DNA from: Stieleria varia
GTDB lineage: Bacteria > Planctomycetota > Planctomycetia > Pirellulales > Pirellulaceae
NCBI RefSeq assembly: GCF_038443385.1
Contig: NZ_CP151726.1
Span: forward strand, 7,936,001 to 8,000,000
Reading direction: 5' to 3'
DNA: 64,000 bases
Made by a program: the position numbers and the translations under genes. The number at the start of each line of letters is the position of its first letter. Position 1 is the stretch's first letter. Below are positions 19,865 through 32,700 of this stretch, piece by piece. Below the pieces are notes generated by a model. That model was given only the letters and a program-made list of their open reading frames with translations. It made no database searches and was not told the DNA's origin.

Positions 19865-20722
19865 ATGATGAGAATATCGATGGAATCCTGGCCAATTGGT
19901 GTGTTCGCGTCCGTGGACGCTGGTTTGGGCGTCGCCTGGGACGTGATCGAGCAACTCGGTGTCCCCACGATTCAGCTACACGCCCCCCACGGCGACAAAC
20001 GCACACAGCAGACCGCTCAGACTCTCCGCAGCCAACTGGACGCCATGGGAGTCCAGTGCACGGCGGTTTTTGGAGGTTTTGACGGCGAAAGCTATGCGGA
20101 TATCCCCACGGTCGTCCGCACCGTCGGGCTGGTCCCCCCAGAGACCCGCGAGAGCCGGTTGGCCGAAATGATGCAGATCTCGGATTTTGCTCACTGGCTC
20201 GGCTGCGATACCGTGGCATTGCATTTGGGATTCATCCCCCACGACCCGACAGACCCCGACTACGCCCCCATCGTGGACGTGACGCGACGACTGTGCGACC
20301 ACTGCCAAAGCCACGGCCAGTTCTTACACCTGGAGACCGGTCAAGAAACCGCGGACGGCTTGCTGGAGTTCATCGCCCAAGTCGACCGAGAAAATCTGAA
20401 AATCAATTTCGATCCGGCCAACATGATCCTGTACGGCACGGGCGAACCAATCGAAGCTCTGCAGAGCGTGGCCGAGCACGTCCGCAGCATTCACTGCAAG
20501 GACGGCACCTGGAGCGATCACCCCGGAGACACCTGGGGCGCCGAAGTCCCCTTGGGTGAAGGCGACGTGAATATCCGCAAGTACCTCGAAACGTTGAAGG
20601 AAATCGGCTACACCGGTCCGCTGACCATCGAGCGCGAGATCCCTCAAGATCCCGAGCGACAAAAAGCAGAAATCAGTCACGCGATCCAACTACTGACGCA
20701 ACTGAGGTCAGAAATCCTTTAG
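19865..20722 (+). CDS. Sugar phosphate isomerase/epimerase-like TIM barrel protein
   Basis: A protein of about 285 residues of the AP-endonuclease-2 / xylose-isomerase-like superfamily. Visible features are FLHLETGQE, INFDPANMILYGTG with Asp and Asn near the barrel mouth, IHCKDGTW, and PLGEGDVNIRKYLETLKEIGYTGPLTIERE, the usual metal-binding strand ends. Substrate is unknown; such genes are abundant in planctomycetes. The start is uncertain between ATGs at 19865, 19868 and 19880. It is divergent from the uvrA gene. Confidence 0.75.
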   Translation: MMRISMESWPIGVFASVDAGLGVAWDVIEQLGVPTIQLHAPHGDKRTQQTAQTLRSQLDAMGVQCTAVFGGFDGESYADIPTVVRTVGLVPPETRESRLAEMMQISDFAHWLGCDTVALHLGFIPHDPTDPDYAPIVDVTRRLCDHCQSHGQFLHLETGQETADGLLEFIAQVDRENLKINFDPANMILYGTGEPIEALQSVAEHVRSIHCKDGTWSDHPGDTWGAEVPLGEGDVNIRKYLETLKEIGYTGPLTIEREIPQDPERQKAEISHAIQLLTQLRSEIL

Positions 20723-20734
20723 GATCCCAGGCCA

Positions 20735-23700
20735 TTAGGAACCCAGACCGTGTTTCAAGAACGCGTCGTCCGCGAACAACGCGTCGACGTCTCTCTGTGA
20801 CAAGGACTCGGCATTCTCTCCTCCTCCACTCACCTCGACGGCCGTTGCCTGACCAACCGCCGTCGCATGGTCCATGGCAAAGTCCGACGTGATGGACTCC
20901 TCTGCGATGCTCAACGAGCCGTCCGTTTCGATCACGTCCGTTGACGATTGCTCCTTGCGGACCGTCTCTACACGAACCGATTGAGCCGGCAGCGTCATCA
21001 CCACCCGCTCACCTTCACCTCCGGCCAACAGCAACCGGGCGTCGCGTATTTCGTTGATGACCCCCAACGCATCCAAGGCAGAGAATCGGCCGTCATCGTT
21101 CTGGTCGTAGTACTCGCCCGGCCAAATTGTGGCACTGGCAGCCGGGATAGAATTCCCGTTCGGTGCGGAATACAACCGACTGCGTAACTCGTTGACGATC
21201 ACCAGGGCATCCAGCGAAGTCACCACACCGTCATTGTTGACATCGCTTTCACGCAGAAAATTATGCCAGCCATTGGCGACTTCGGCGTCGATGGCCCCAC
21301 CACTAGCGCCTTGATGTTCAGCACGCAGATAAAATCGTCCGCCTTCCATGACAGGTGTCGATAGACGCCATTGGTCAGCGCCCGGGATGACAATCTGATC
21401 CCCCGCCCCCGACCGCACGCGGACGTGGTTGTCCACGGGGCTCATTTGAGCAATCGTCGCGGCATCAATGACCACGGTGTTGAGATCAATACTGGAGATA
21501 TCGATGATGTTGATGTCCTGGATTTGGAAACGAGTGTCGGTCAAATCGATCGTCCCGTCCGCACCAAAGAAACGCAGCGTGTTGGCCCCACCACCACCGT
21601 CAACAGCGATCCCGCCTGCTGGCAAAGGATCACCGCCGCGACCATCCACGACGATGATGTCATCGCCATCGGTGCCGCTAAGCTGAATCGCATTCACTCC
21701 ATCTGCGGGAACCCGCAAACGCTCGGTCTGCCCCTCACGAATCACCAGTTCGTCGGATTCCCGGGAAACCAGCAACGCGTTGCCGACCAGGTCCACCGAG
21801 ACATCCGTCACCGCCGAAGTATCGACCAGGTCGATCATGTAGTCTTCGACTTCGCCCCCAGTCGCTGCCCCCGAGGGCAACAAACCACCGACATCATTGA
21901 GCCGGAATCGGGCCGCCGTCAAACCTGCCAGTGCGCCGGCCGGGATTTGGAAACTCTTCAAATTCATTCCAGGCAAGACTGCGAGGTCAACGAAAATCTG
22001 CTCTCCCGCATCCTCCCAGTCGCCGTCCCGATTGAAATCGATCCAACCATTCAACTTACCGGCACCAGAGACCTCAATGGACACGCTGCTCGTCGTCTCC
22101 GACGGAGCAACGAGCAATGAAGTCACCACGCCGATTCCATCTTCGTCCGCTCCGTCGCCATCAGCATTGACCGTCGGCGTCCCATCTCTTTCTGAGTCGA
22201 CGCTTTGCCCCAATACCAGCGTACTACGCGAATGCCTCGCCCCATCATCGCTCAACAAGACGGGATAGCTACCAGCAAACCCCGACTGTGCGGAACTGGG
22301 TGCGTCACCAAAGTCCAAATCGGCAGCGACGTTAAACGAGATCGGACTGACAGCAACCAAGCTGGGATTTCCTGCCAAATCGCTGGCGACTCCGGCGGCG
22401 ACGTCCATCACAACGGCTCCATCCATCAGCGTCGCGATCATCACGTCAAATCGTCCGCCTCCGACATCGACCACTTGCGTGACCGTGGCTCCTGAACCGT
22501 TAAGACTCACATCACTCATAACAAAACCCGTCACGGTCTCACCAAAGTCGATGGACGCGACGAAACTCGGAGTCGTGATCTGGCCAAACGGTCCCGAAAG
22601 CGATGGTCGGGGACCTCGCAAGTCGACGACCACCTCAGTAGCCAACGCTGCATTGCTGAGATTGCCGGCAAAATCTCGGGCTGCACCAGAGGCAACTCGT
22701 AATGTCACCACTCCCTCGTCTACCGCCGTGACACTCGCTGTATAGGTCCCATCGTTGTTGTCCACCAATGCTCCGACAGCACCACCGACAACACTGATGT
22801 CATCCGCCGTGAACTGCCTGACCGCTTCGCCAAAATCGATCACGACGTCAAAGGTTGAAACATTCAAGGGATTCTGAGGCCCCGAGATCACCGGCGTCGG
22901 AGCCGTGAAATCAACGATGACTTGCAATGGTGTTGCAGCCAAGTTGTCGTTGCCCGCGGCATCCTGGGTTTGCCCCGCAGGCACGTCCACCGTCACGATG
23001 CCTTCCTCGCCATCAACCGTCAGTCCAAATCGTCCATTGCCCAAATGGTTCACGCTCGAAACAGTGCCCCCCGTCACCACGACATCTCCGGCATCGATGT
23101 CGTTGACAAACTCACCAAAATCAATCGTGACTCCGAACTGATTGAAGTTGATCGGAGTGACAGGTCCGCTCAACCTCGGGACGGGAGCGACCTGATCGAC
23201 CACGACCGAAACGGTGTTGGAAATACGACTGGTGTTACCCGCCAAGTCCGTGGCCGCCCCTGTGGGGATGAATGCAGAAACCAGTCCATCTCCTGCGACA
23301 TCAATCAATACGTCGTAAACATTGCCTCCCTGATGGACGACCTGATTGACCACGCCACCGCTGACGGTGAAATCATCCGTGTCTAGCCCAGACACAGATT
23401 CACTGAATGCGGCTGAAATGGTCACCTGCGTCGCGTTGGTGGGAACACTGCTTGCCGAGAGAACGACCGAAGGCGCAATCGTGTCCACGACGACACCCAA
23501 TGGATCCGCCGTCAGATTCAAATTGCCCGCCAAGTCACTGGCTGATCCCGCTGCAACGGCGACGGAAACGGTGCCATCAAATGCTGCATTCACCGTCGCG
23601 GTGAAGCTGCCGTCTCCGTTGTCTCGCAACAATACCAAGGAGCCACCGCTGATGATCAGGTCGCTAGAACCAAATCCACTGACGGGCTCCGCAAAGTCGA

Positions 23701-26700
23701 TGCCTACATCAAACAAGAATGTGTTGACGTGAGAACGAGTCGCAGAAAGAACCGGCTTGGGCGAACTCAAGTCCACCTTCACAACCAAATCATCGGATGC
23801 AACGTTCAGGCTGCCCGCCCCGTCGGCGACCACGCCCGACGGAACCGACACGGTCACAAATCCCTCGCCGTCGGCCAACATCGTGGCGGTGTACAAACCC
23901 TGCCCGTTGTCGATCAAGTTCGTCAAAACCCCACCCTGGACCATCACATCGGACGCATCAAATCCGCTGACCACTTCACCGAACCGGATCAGAACATCAA
24001 AGGCATTTTGACGTATCGCTGTGGAAACCGTTTGCAACACCGGCTGAGGAACGACCGTGTCAACGACGATGACCAAAGGCCCTGAGGCAGTGTTGGCGTT
24101 GCCCGCGTCATCGGTGACCGCGTTCTGCGGAACGCTGACAAAAACACTCCCCTCGCCATTGGCTGTGATCGTGGCGACGTAGTCGCCACCACCGTTGTCG
24201 ATCAATCCCGTCAACAGACCACCGGATACCGATACGTCGCGGACGGTAAAACCATTCACCGGCTGGCCAAAGGAGATCGCCACATCAAAGGTGCTCAGCG
24301 GGGTTGGACTTACCGGTCCACTGAGCATCACCATCGGCCCAACGGTATCCACCTCCACCGACACACTTGACGCAGCAACATTGCCGTTGCCCGCCAAATC
24401 GGTCACCTCATCCGCGTTGAGTCCCACCGTGACCGTGCCGTCGGCATCAGCATCGATCGTTGCGATGTATTGCCCATTGCCCAAACTCGTCAGCCCGGTC
24501 ACCAAACCGCCACTGACCAGCAGATCATTGGCCACAAATCCCAAGACCTCTTCGCCAAAGCTGACCACGACGGAAAACGGGTCATGGTTCGTGGGACTGG
24601 ACGGCCCAGACAAGGTCGGTGAGGGTCCCGTGGTGTCGACCACCACACTCAAGGTTTGAGAACCCCGACTGACGTTCCCCGCCAAATCATTTGCAGCTCC
24701 CAATGGCAACGCGATCGAAACACCGCCATCACTGGTCGCACTGACACTCGCCGCATATCGACCACCGCCCAAATCCGTCAACGAAACAACGCTGCCGCCA
24801 GCCACCAAAAAATCTCCCGCCAGCAGTCCGACGACCTCCTCGCCAAAGTCAACTTCAACTGCAAACGGATTCTGGTTGGTCTCGCTTTGAGTCGTCGTCA
24901 ACAGCGGCAGCGGAGTGGCGGTATCGACGAAAACGGAATACGTGTTTCCGGATGAATTTGGGTTGCTCGCGACATCCAGTACAACTCCAGCTGGAATATC
25001 AACGCTGACCACGCCATCGGCAATCGACTCGATGGTCACCGCGTATTGCCCACCGCCCAGATTGTCGACCGCACGCACAACTCCATTTACCATCATCAAA
25101 TCGTTCGCTGTGAACCCTCCGACGATTTCACCAAAGTCGACCGAAAGCACGAAGACACTCTGAGTGAGCAATCCGGTCGGGCCACTCAACACCGGGGTGG
25201 GGAACCCCGTATCCACGACCGTTGTGTATCCAACCGCCGGCAAACTGCTGTTGCCAGCCCCATCAATGGCCACTCCGCCAGCCAAGTCCAACGAGAGGAT
25301 TCCGTCAGTGGCAACGTCGACGGTCACCAAGTACTCTCCATCGAGCAAGTCAACAATCCCAGTGACCACACCACCTCCGACGGCCAAGCTCGACATCCCA
25401 AACCCGGTGACTGGCTCGCCGAAGTCCACCGATACCGTCAGCGGGTCACTGCTGGTCGGACTTGCCGGTCCCGTGATCACGGGCGTTGGCGCGATCCGGT
25501 CGATGATCATGCTGTACTGCGTCGCAGGCAGATTCAAATTCCCTGCCAAGTCCAATGCGATGGCGCCGGGGATGTTGACGGTGATCACACCATCGCGTGC
25601 CGCATCAATCGTCGCGTGATACAAGCCGGGCGACAGGTTGATAAAGTCTCTCGCGATACCACCATCGATGACCAAATCGGCAATCTCGAACCCATTGACG
25701 GCTTCGCCAAAGTTGATCGTGATGTCAAACGAATCCACGGCGGCTGGCCCCGCAGGCCCTGTAATGAATGGCACCAGTCCTGCCGTGTCAATGAGCACCG
25801 AAAACTGCGCAGCCGACAGGTTCGGGTTGCCCGCAATGTCACTGGCAACGCCCGCGTTGATATCCACCGTCACCAATCCCTGGTTCGCAGCCGTCAACGT
25901 TGCGGTAAAGGTCCCGTCCGCATTGTCAACCAACGCCGAAACGACAGCATTCGTCACCGACAAATCAGACGAATCGAACCCCGTGACCAATTCACCAAAA
26001 TCGATCTGAATATCGAAGGGATCATTGTTGGTAAAACTGGCTGGCCCGGAGATCACTGGCGTGGGTGACAGTGTATCAACCACCACCTGCAACGCGTTGC
26101 TCGGCTTGGTTGTATTGCCCGCCAAGTCAGCCGCAATGTTTGCATTGAGCAAGACAATCACGCGACGATCCACGTCCGCGTCGATGGTCGCCGTGTAAAC
26201 ACCACCACCGTTATCGACCAAGTTCGCGACCTGACCGCCAAAGACGATGATGTCTTCGGGGATGAAGAAATTCACCGGTTCTCCAAAATCGATCGTCACG
26301 CCAAACGGATCCTGATTGGACGGACTCGCCGGACCAGTCAACACGGGCGTCGGTCCCTTTTTGTCAATTTCGATGGAGTACTGGATCGCCGCTAGGCTTA
26401 ATCGTGAAAACAAATCTGTCGCGGCACCGTCATCAACATCCACCGTCAAAATGCCATCGCCACCCGTCGAGATCCGAGCCAGGAATTTGGTTTGACTCAG
26501 CGCGACGAACTGAGCGATCACGCCATTGCCCACACCGATGTCGCTTGCGTCAAAACCAGTCACGGGTTCGCTGAAGGTGATCGTCACATCAATCAAGTCG
26601 GCATTGGTCGGACCCGCCGGACCGGTGATCACCGGAACCGGATTCAAGGTATCCACCACCACATCCAACTGACTCGCTGCGTCATTCCCATTGAGTGCCG

Positions 26701-29700
26701 CATCGACAACCTGATCGGCGGGCAATTCAATTCTGACCGGTCCATCCGTCGGTGCGGTGATTTCGACGGTGTAGGTTCTCGCGTCGATCATGGTCATCGC
26801 GCCCGTCGTCCCACCGGTCACGACCAAATCACTGGCGTCAAATCCAGTCACGTCTTCGCCAAAATCAACCGTCACCAAGAACGGATTCGATTGCGGATCC
26901 AGCGGCGCCGTCAACACCGGCGTCGGACGCACGGTGTCCACCGTCACTGCGATGACGTTGGACGAGAAATTGATATTCCCGGCCATATCAAAAACGATCC
27001 CACTGTCAATCTGCACCGTCAACGGTCCGTCCGCGGCTGCCACCACTCGAACCACATACTCGCCAGGCGTCGGCAACGCTGTGATGCTGGTCGCCGATCC
27101 ACCGGCAACCAATACATCCGTCAAACCAAAACCGGTGACCTCTTCACCAAAAACAACGGTCAAATCCAATTGACGAGAGGCAACGAATGCCGTCCCAGGA
27201 TTCATAATGACAGGATTTGGACGAGTGGTGTCGACCGTCACGACGGAGACACCTGAGTCCAAACTCGCCAACAATGCATCGTCGATCGCGGCGCCGGCAG
27301 GAACTTGCAAACTGACATCGCCATCTGCCATGGCATCCACGGAAACGGTGTATCGACCATTTCCCTGATCCGTCAAATTGCTGGCGGCGCCGCCAGTGAC
27401 CAACAAATCGGTCAGATCAAATCCATTGACAGACTCTCCAAAGTCGATCGTCGCGGTGAAGGGATCTTGATTGTTAGGATTCGTCGCCGAAATGATCGGC
27501 ATCGGAGCCAGAGTGTCGACACGGATATCAAACACGTTGGACGGCAGATTGAGATTCCCAACAACGTCGCTGGTCAACCCACCGCCCACCGAAATCGATA
27601 GCATTACATCGGCCACCGCCGAAATCGTCGCTGTATAAATGCCTCCACCATTGTCGACCAAGCTCGCCACCGATCCTCCGACGACCGTGATATCGGTGTC
27701 GACAAACCCAAAGACTATGTCATCAAACGTGATCGTCACATCAAAGTTGCTCGACGCGATCGGACTTACAGGCCCCGTGATCGTCGGTGTCGGCGGAGTG
27801 GCGTCCACATCAATGCTGTACAGGTTGGACGCGAGGTTCGGATTGCCCGCCAAATCACTCGCCACACCTGCGGGCAACTGCACCGTCACCGTTCCATCAC
27901 CGGACGCGTCGATCACCGCTTGAAAAACACCGCCCCCCAAATTGGTCAGGCTATCAATGACTCCTCCAGTGACGATCAAGTCGGAGTCTTGCAAAATCGC
28001 TGCTTCGCCAAAATGAATCGAGACGGTAAAGAAGTCGGGCACAGGGCTAACGATGGGCCCCGTGATGAACGGTGCCGGTGGAACGGTATCGATCGTGATG
28101 AAATACGAGTTTGAGAACTGGTTCCATTTACCCGACCGATCGGTAGCCCTATTGGACGGTACAGACATTGAAATCAAGCCGTCAGCCAGGGCATCAATCG
28201 TCGCCGTGAATACACCGCCACCGTCGTCAGTCAGGCCCACTACCGTGGCTCCACTGATCACAATATCGGTACCATCAAACCCATTGACCTCTTCACCAAA
28301 GTCAATCGTGACATCAAACGGATCTAAATTGCTAGGACTCGATGGCCCCGTGATCACCGGACGAGGCGGCTGAGTATCGCCAACCAAGGTCACCGCGTAG
28401 TCCTCAACCTCTCCGTCCACGGCAAGTCCAAAAGGATTCGCAACGCCAGCAGTGCTCAAGCGAAACCGCGCATACGTGCCACCATTCACCGCATCCGGCG
28501 GAACCGTAAAATTCAGCACGTTGTCGCCGACAAACACCGGCAGCGCCGTCGCGATACGATCCGTCGGATCGAACACGCCATTGCGGTCGTAATCAACCCA
28601 TGCGTCCAACAGTGCATCGCTGCCTTGAACATTCACGGTCACCGTTCCCATCTGGTCTGCAGTCAAGGTTCCGATCGTCACGCCGTCTTCGTCTGCACCA
28701 TCGCCGGAACCGTCCAACGGAGCCTGCGCGTCTGAATCACCATCGCGCGCCGGCCCCAAGGTCGGTCCAACCGCGTAGTGCCGGGCACCTGAGTTGGAGA
28801 GCAAGGTTCGATAGGAATCTGGCGCATCGCCAAAATCGAGGCGGACGTTGCCAAATTGCAGCGTCGATCCCGAGTCAATTTCGTCGCCCAACACGCGAAC
28901 GTCCGAGTACCGCAATACGTGGCGACTGCCGGTGACAATCAGCCCGTCATCCGGCTGAACAAATAAATGACTGGCAACTGAAACGGTATACTGCGCTACG
29001 CCTCTTTCCAGCAACGCGCCAGACGGATCCAAGGTCGTGATTCCACTGTCACTGCCACGTCCAACGCCGAGCACCACATTGCCACTACTAAGTAGTCCCA
29101 GTGTCGGCCCATAAATGAACTCGGGAAAAATCGAATCCGAAAGATAGATGCCTGAATTCGCAAATGAGGTATCCAACGCACCATTGGGCATCAACCTCAT
29201 CACAACCGCATTGTTGAACACAGTACCATCAATAGGATTGGTCGTTCCATTGCTCGCTGAAACCAGAATGCGTGCGTCTGGCTGAATGACCACGCCATGC
29301 CCTGTGGCCAAGTTACCGGATAAGAATACTGAATTGACACCACCAAATCCAAAGCCTGTATCCACGGCTCCCGCTGCCGTGAAGCGAACCACCTTGACTT
29401 GATTGGAATTCGTGAAATCTGGTACCGCGACAATCTTTCCATCTGACTGCAGGGCGATAGCAGAGCTGGAGGTAACAGACGACTGGCCGGCATCAATGGA
29501 GGCATAGCCCCCGATTCCAAAACTATTATCAAAGGTTCCGTCGGAATTGAGCCGGACGACAACAATGTCTCCGCGGTTCTCAACGTTGAAGACAATTTTC
29601 CCGTCGGGTTGAACAAGCAGATGCTCCACAACGTGATTGTCTGCCGGATCACTGAGCAATAAAGTGCCGCCCGTTGCGAAACTCGTATCAACGCTTCCGT

Positions 29701-32700
29701 CCGCATTAAGCCGAGTCACAAATCCAAAATCCCCGGTCCCCTGTCGCCCGCCGACCAGAATCTTACCATCATCTTGGATGGCAACGGTCAAGGCACGGTC
29801 GTCTGGATCGACCACCTGCATCTCGACATCGCCGCCTACGCCAAAAGTCGTATCCAGCGTTCCATCGGAATTGAGCCGAGTCACTCGAAATCCGGCCGCA
29901 GTCGCTCCAAAATCGGCGCGCCCTACGCTCACGATCTTGCCATCAGATTGCAATGCACTGGCGTACAACGCGGTTCTGTCCGATAGATGGATAAACGCTC
30001 CATCGACGCCAAACGCCGAATCAAGTTCAGGCAACGGCAACACAACCAAGTTGGCTTGACCAGCCTGAGCGACCAAGTTCTCGTCGCTTTGCAAATCGAC
30101 GATCACGGTGGGCGGTGTCGTCGCGACCTGCCCCTGAGGCACAGTCTCGCTCACCACATATCCGGTTCCTGGGGATTCGCCACGAACACTAGGCAATAAT
30201 CCGGTGAGAGAGAATTCACCGTTGGCATCACTGACCACGATTTGGTTAACAGGGCTTCCTTTCCCATCAATCCCGCTAATCCTGAATGTCACGCCACTCA
30301 TCGGAGCATCAATCAACGGTTCATACACTCCATTTCGATTGAGATCCTCAAACTTGAACCCATGAATTGAGCCCGGAATCGCGCTACCAAAATTGCGGGT
30401 AACATTGTTGCCGGTTAATTCCACGATACGGGGAAATGTCGAAGTTGTTGCTACATGACGACTGGGAAGACTGGCTCTCAGAAAATAAGTGCCAGCGGCG
30501 ACCCGCGGGGTCGAATAGGTTCCATCTACGCCACTCAAGAAGGTGGCGATCAGAATATCGTCGTCACCGCCAATCCCCGTCCCCGCCCCCAATCCATTTC
30601 CATCATTGCCAAATGAATTGTCGCCACCGTCTCGAAAAAACTGCAGCTCCACACCACTCAACCCCAGATCCTCAGGTATATCCCTGTCGCCCGCTGCATC
30701 CATGTCTTCAAACACTACCCCCGATACCGTGAACGGATAATGTTCCAACAACAGTCGCGCGTTGCCTTGCTCATACACCTCAAACCAATCGGTGTTGATC
30801 AGCGTATCTCCCCTCAAATTCCATCCACCGCCGATATCGACGGTGTCGTTCAGATTTCGACGAACGATCAGCTCATTGGATTCATCACTGATGTTCAAGA
30901 CATCCATCACATCTAATTGCAAAGTCTGTTGGTAAATATCCGTCAGATCGATCGCCTCCACCCCTAGAATGCGATTGTCAGGCAGCCCACGTAAATTAAG
31001 CGTCCCGGTACCGACGACCTCCAAGGTATCAACACCTGTCCCGCCAACCACTCGTTCGAAGCCACCCGGCGTAATCTGAATCGTATCGTCGCCCTGTCCG
31101 CCACGAATGCTGTCAGTACCACTGCGACTGATAACACGATCATCGCCCCCGCCAGCAACGATGATTTCGTCCATGAAAGAACCGGTGATCGTATCCCCTG
31201 CAGGCGTTCCCTGACGCGTAACGCCCCCGATGAAATCGCGACCGTAGATCAGATACGTCTCGCCAGCAAACGCACGACCGTTTCCAACACTCCTTGCAGC
31301 GGGAGCCCCTAACAAAACGTCATCGTATCCGTCCCCATTGACATCGCCACCCATCGCAATGGCTTCCCCGAGACCGTCCATGGCGTCTGCACCTAGAAAC
31401 GTTAGCGTCAGATCGCCAAATCCATCGAGGTCGTCCAACCTGATTTGACTGGGAAAGTCTCTGCGACCAAAAAGCACATGTGCTTCACCGGCGTTGTTTC
31501 GAGTTCCACCCAACGGATCACCGCCCGGCGACGAGATCAGAATGTCATCCAGACCGTCCCCGTTGATATCCCCACCGCCTTGCACCTTCCCTGAAAAATC
31601 ATTTGCGTTTGCACCGTAGATGACGAAACCATTTGCCAGGGGAGTTGCTAAATCAATCGATGCGGGCCACGCCATCTGCCCATAAATCAGAAAGGCCTCC
31701 CCAGTCGCGTTGTCCGTATTTGTTTCTCCGCTGGCGTTCGTGGCGGCAACGAGAATGTCGTCGAGACCGTCGCCATTGACATCGCCCGCGCCGCTGAGCA
31801 CATCCCCCAGACGATCCCCACTATCGACGCCGTGAATGACGACGCCCGCGGTGCCCAAGCTATCCAGCGAGAGAGAAGGAGGTAGCGTGGGGCCGCCAAA
31901 GACCAAATAGCCTGCCCCCGCATCAAGCTTGGCATCGCCTGGGCCATCCGCTCCTGGTACGCCGATCAAAACATCCGCGTAACCATCCCCATCAACGTCT
32001 CCCGCGTTGGTAACACTCACCCCTGCTTGATCAAAGGTCCGTCCCCCGTACAACGCAACGCCCGCCGTGCCAAGTGTCCCAACATCGATCTGCGGCGGTG
32101 CAGTCGTAGAACCGTAAATAATGTATGCGTCGCCCGCAGCATTCTCTGAATTGGTCGCCCCATAAGCGGCAAAAGCACCAACCAAAAGATCCGCCAAACC
32201 ATCTCCGTTGACATCGCCTCCCCCGGCAATCGAAGCCCCGAAACGATCATTGAGATCCGCACCGTAAATCGTCAAGTCCGGCACACTTCCCGCTGCCAGA
32301 TTGATTGCCCCGGGCAGCGACAGTCCACCGTAGAACACATATACTTCGCCCGAATCGCTACGGGAATTGTTGCCCCCGTCGCCGCCGACGGCTGCGATTG
32401 CGATGTCATCAAAACCATCCCCGTTGAAGTCACCGATTCCAGAGACACTGCTGCCACTCTCGTCTGAGTTGTCGGCACCGTAGATGATCACGTCCGCAAC
32501 CCCTGGATTCACAAGGTCGTGCAGCGGATTTAACGATGCAGAACCGAAAACGATGTACGATTCTCCCGCGGAGTTGGCTCCGTTGCCCAAGCCGTCACCG
32601 CCAAGGGCACCAATAAGGACGTCGTCATATCCATCGCCATTAAGATCACCAAGAATATCTACGGAGCGAGCGCTGACGTCATTGGACTCCGCTCCATAAA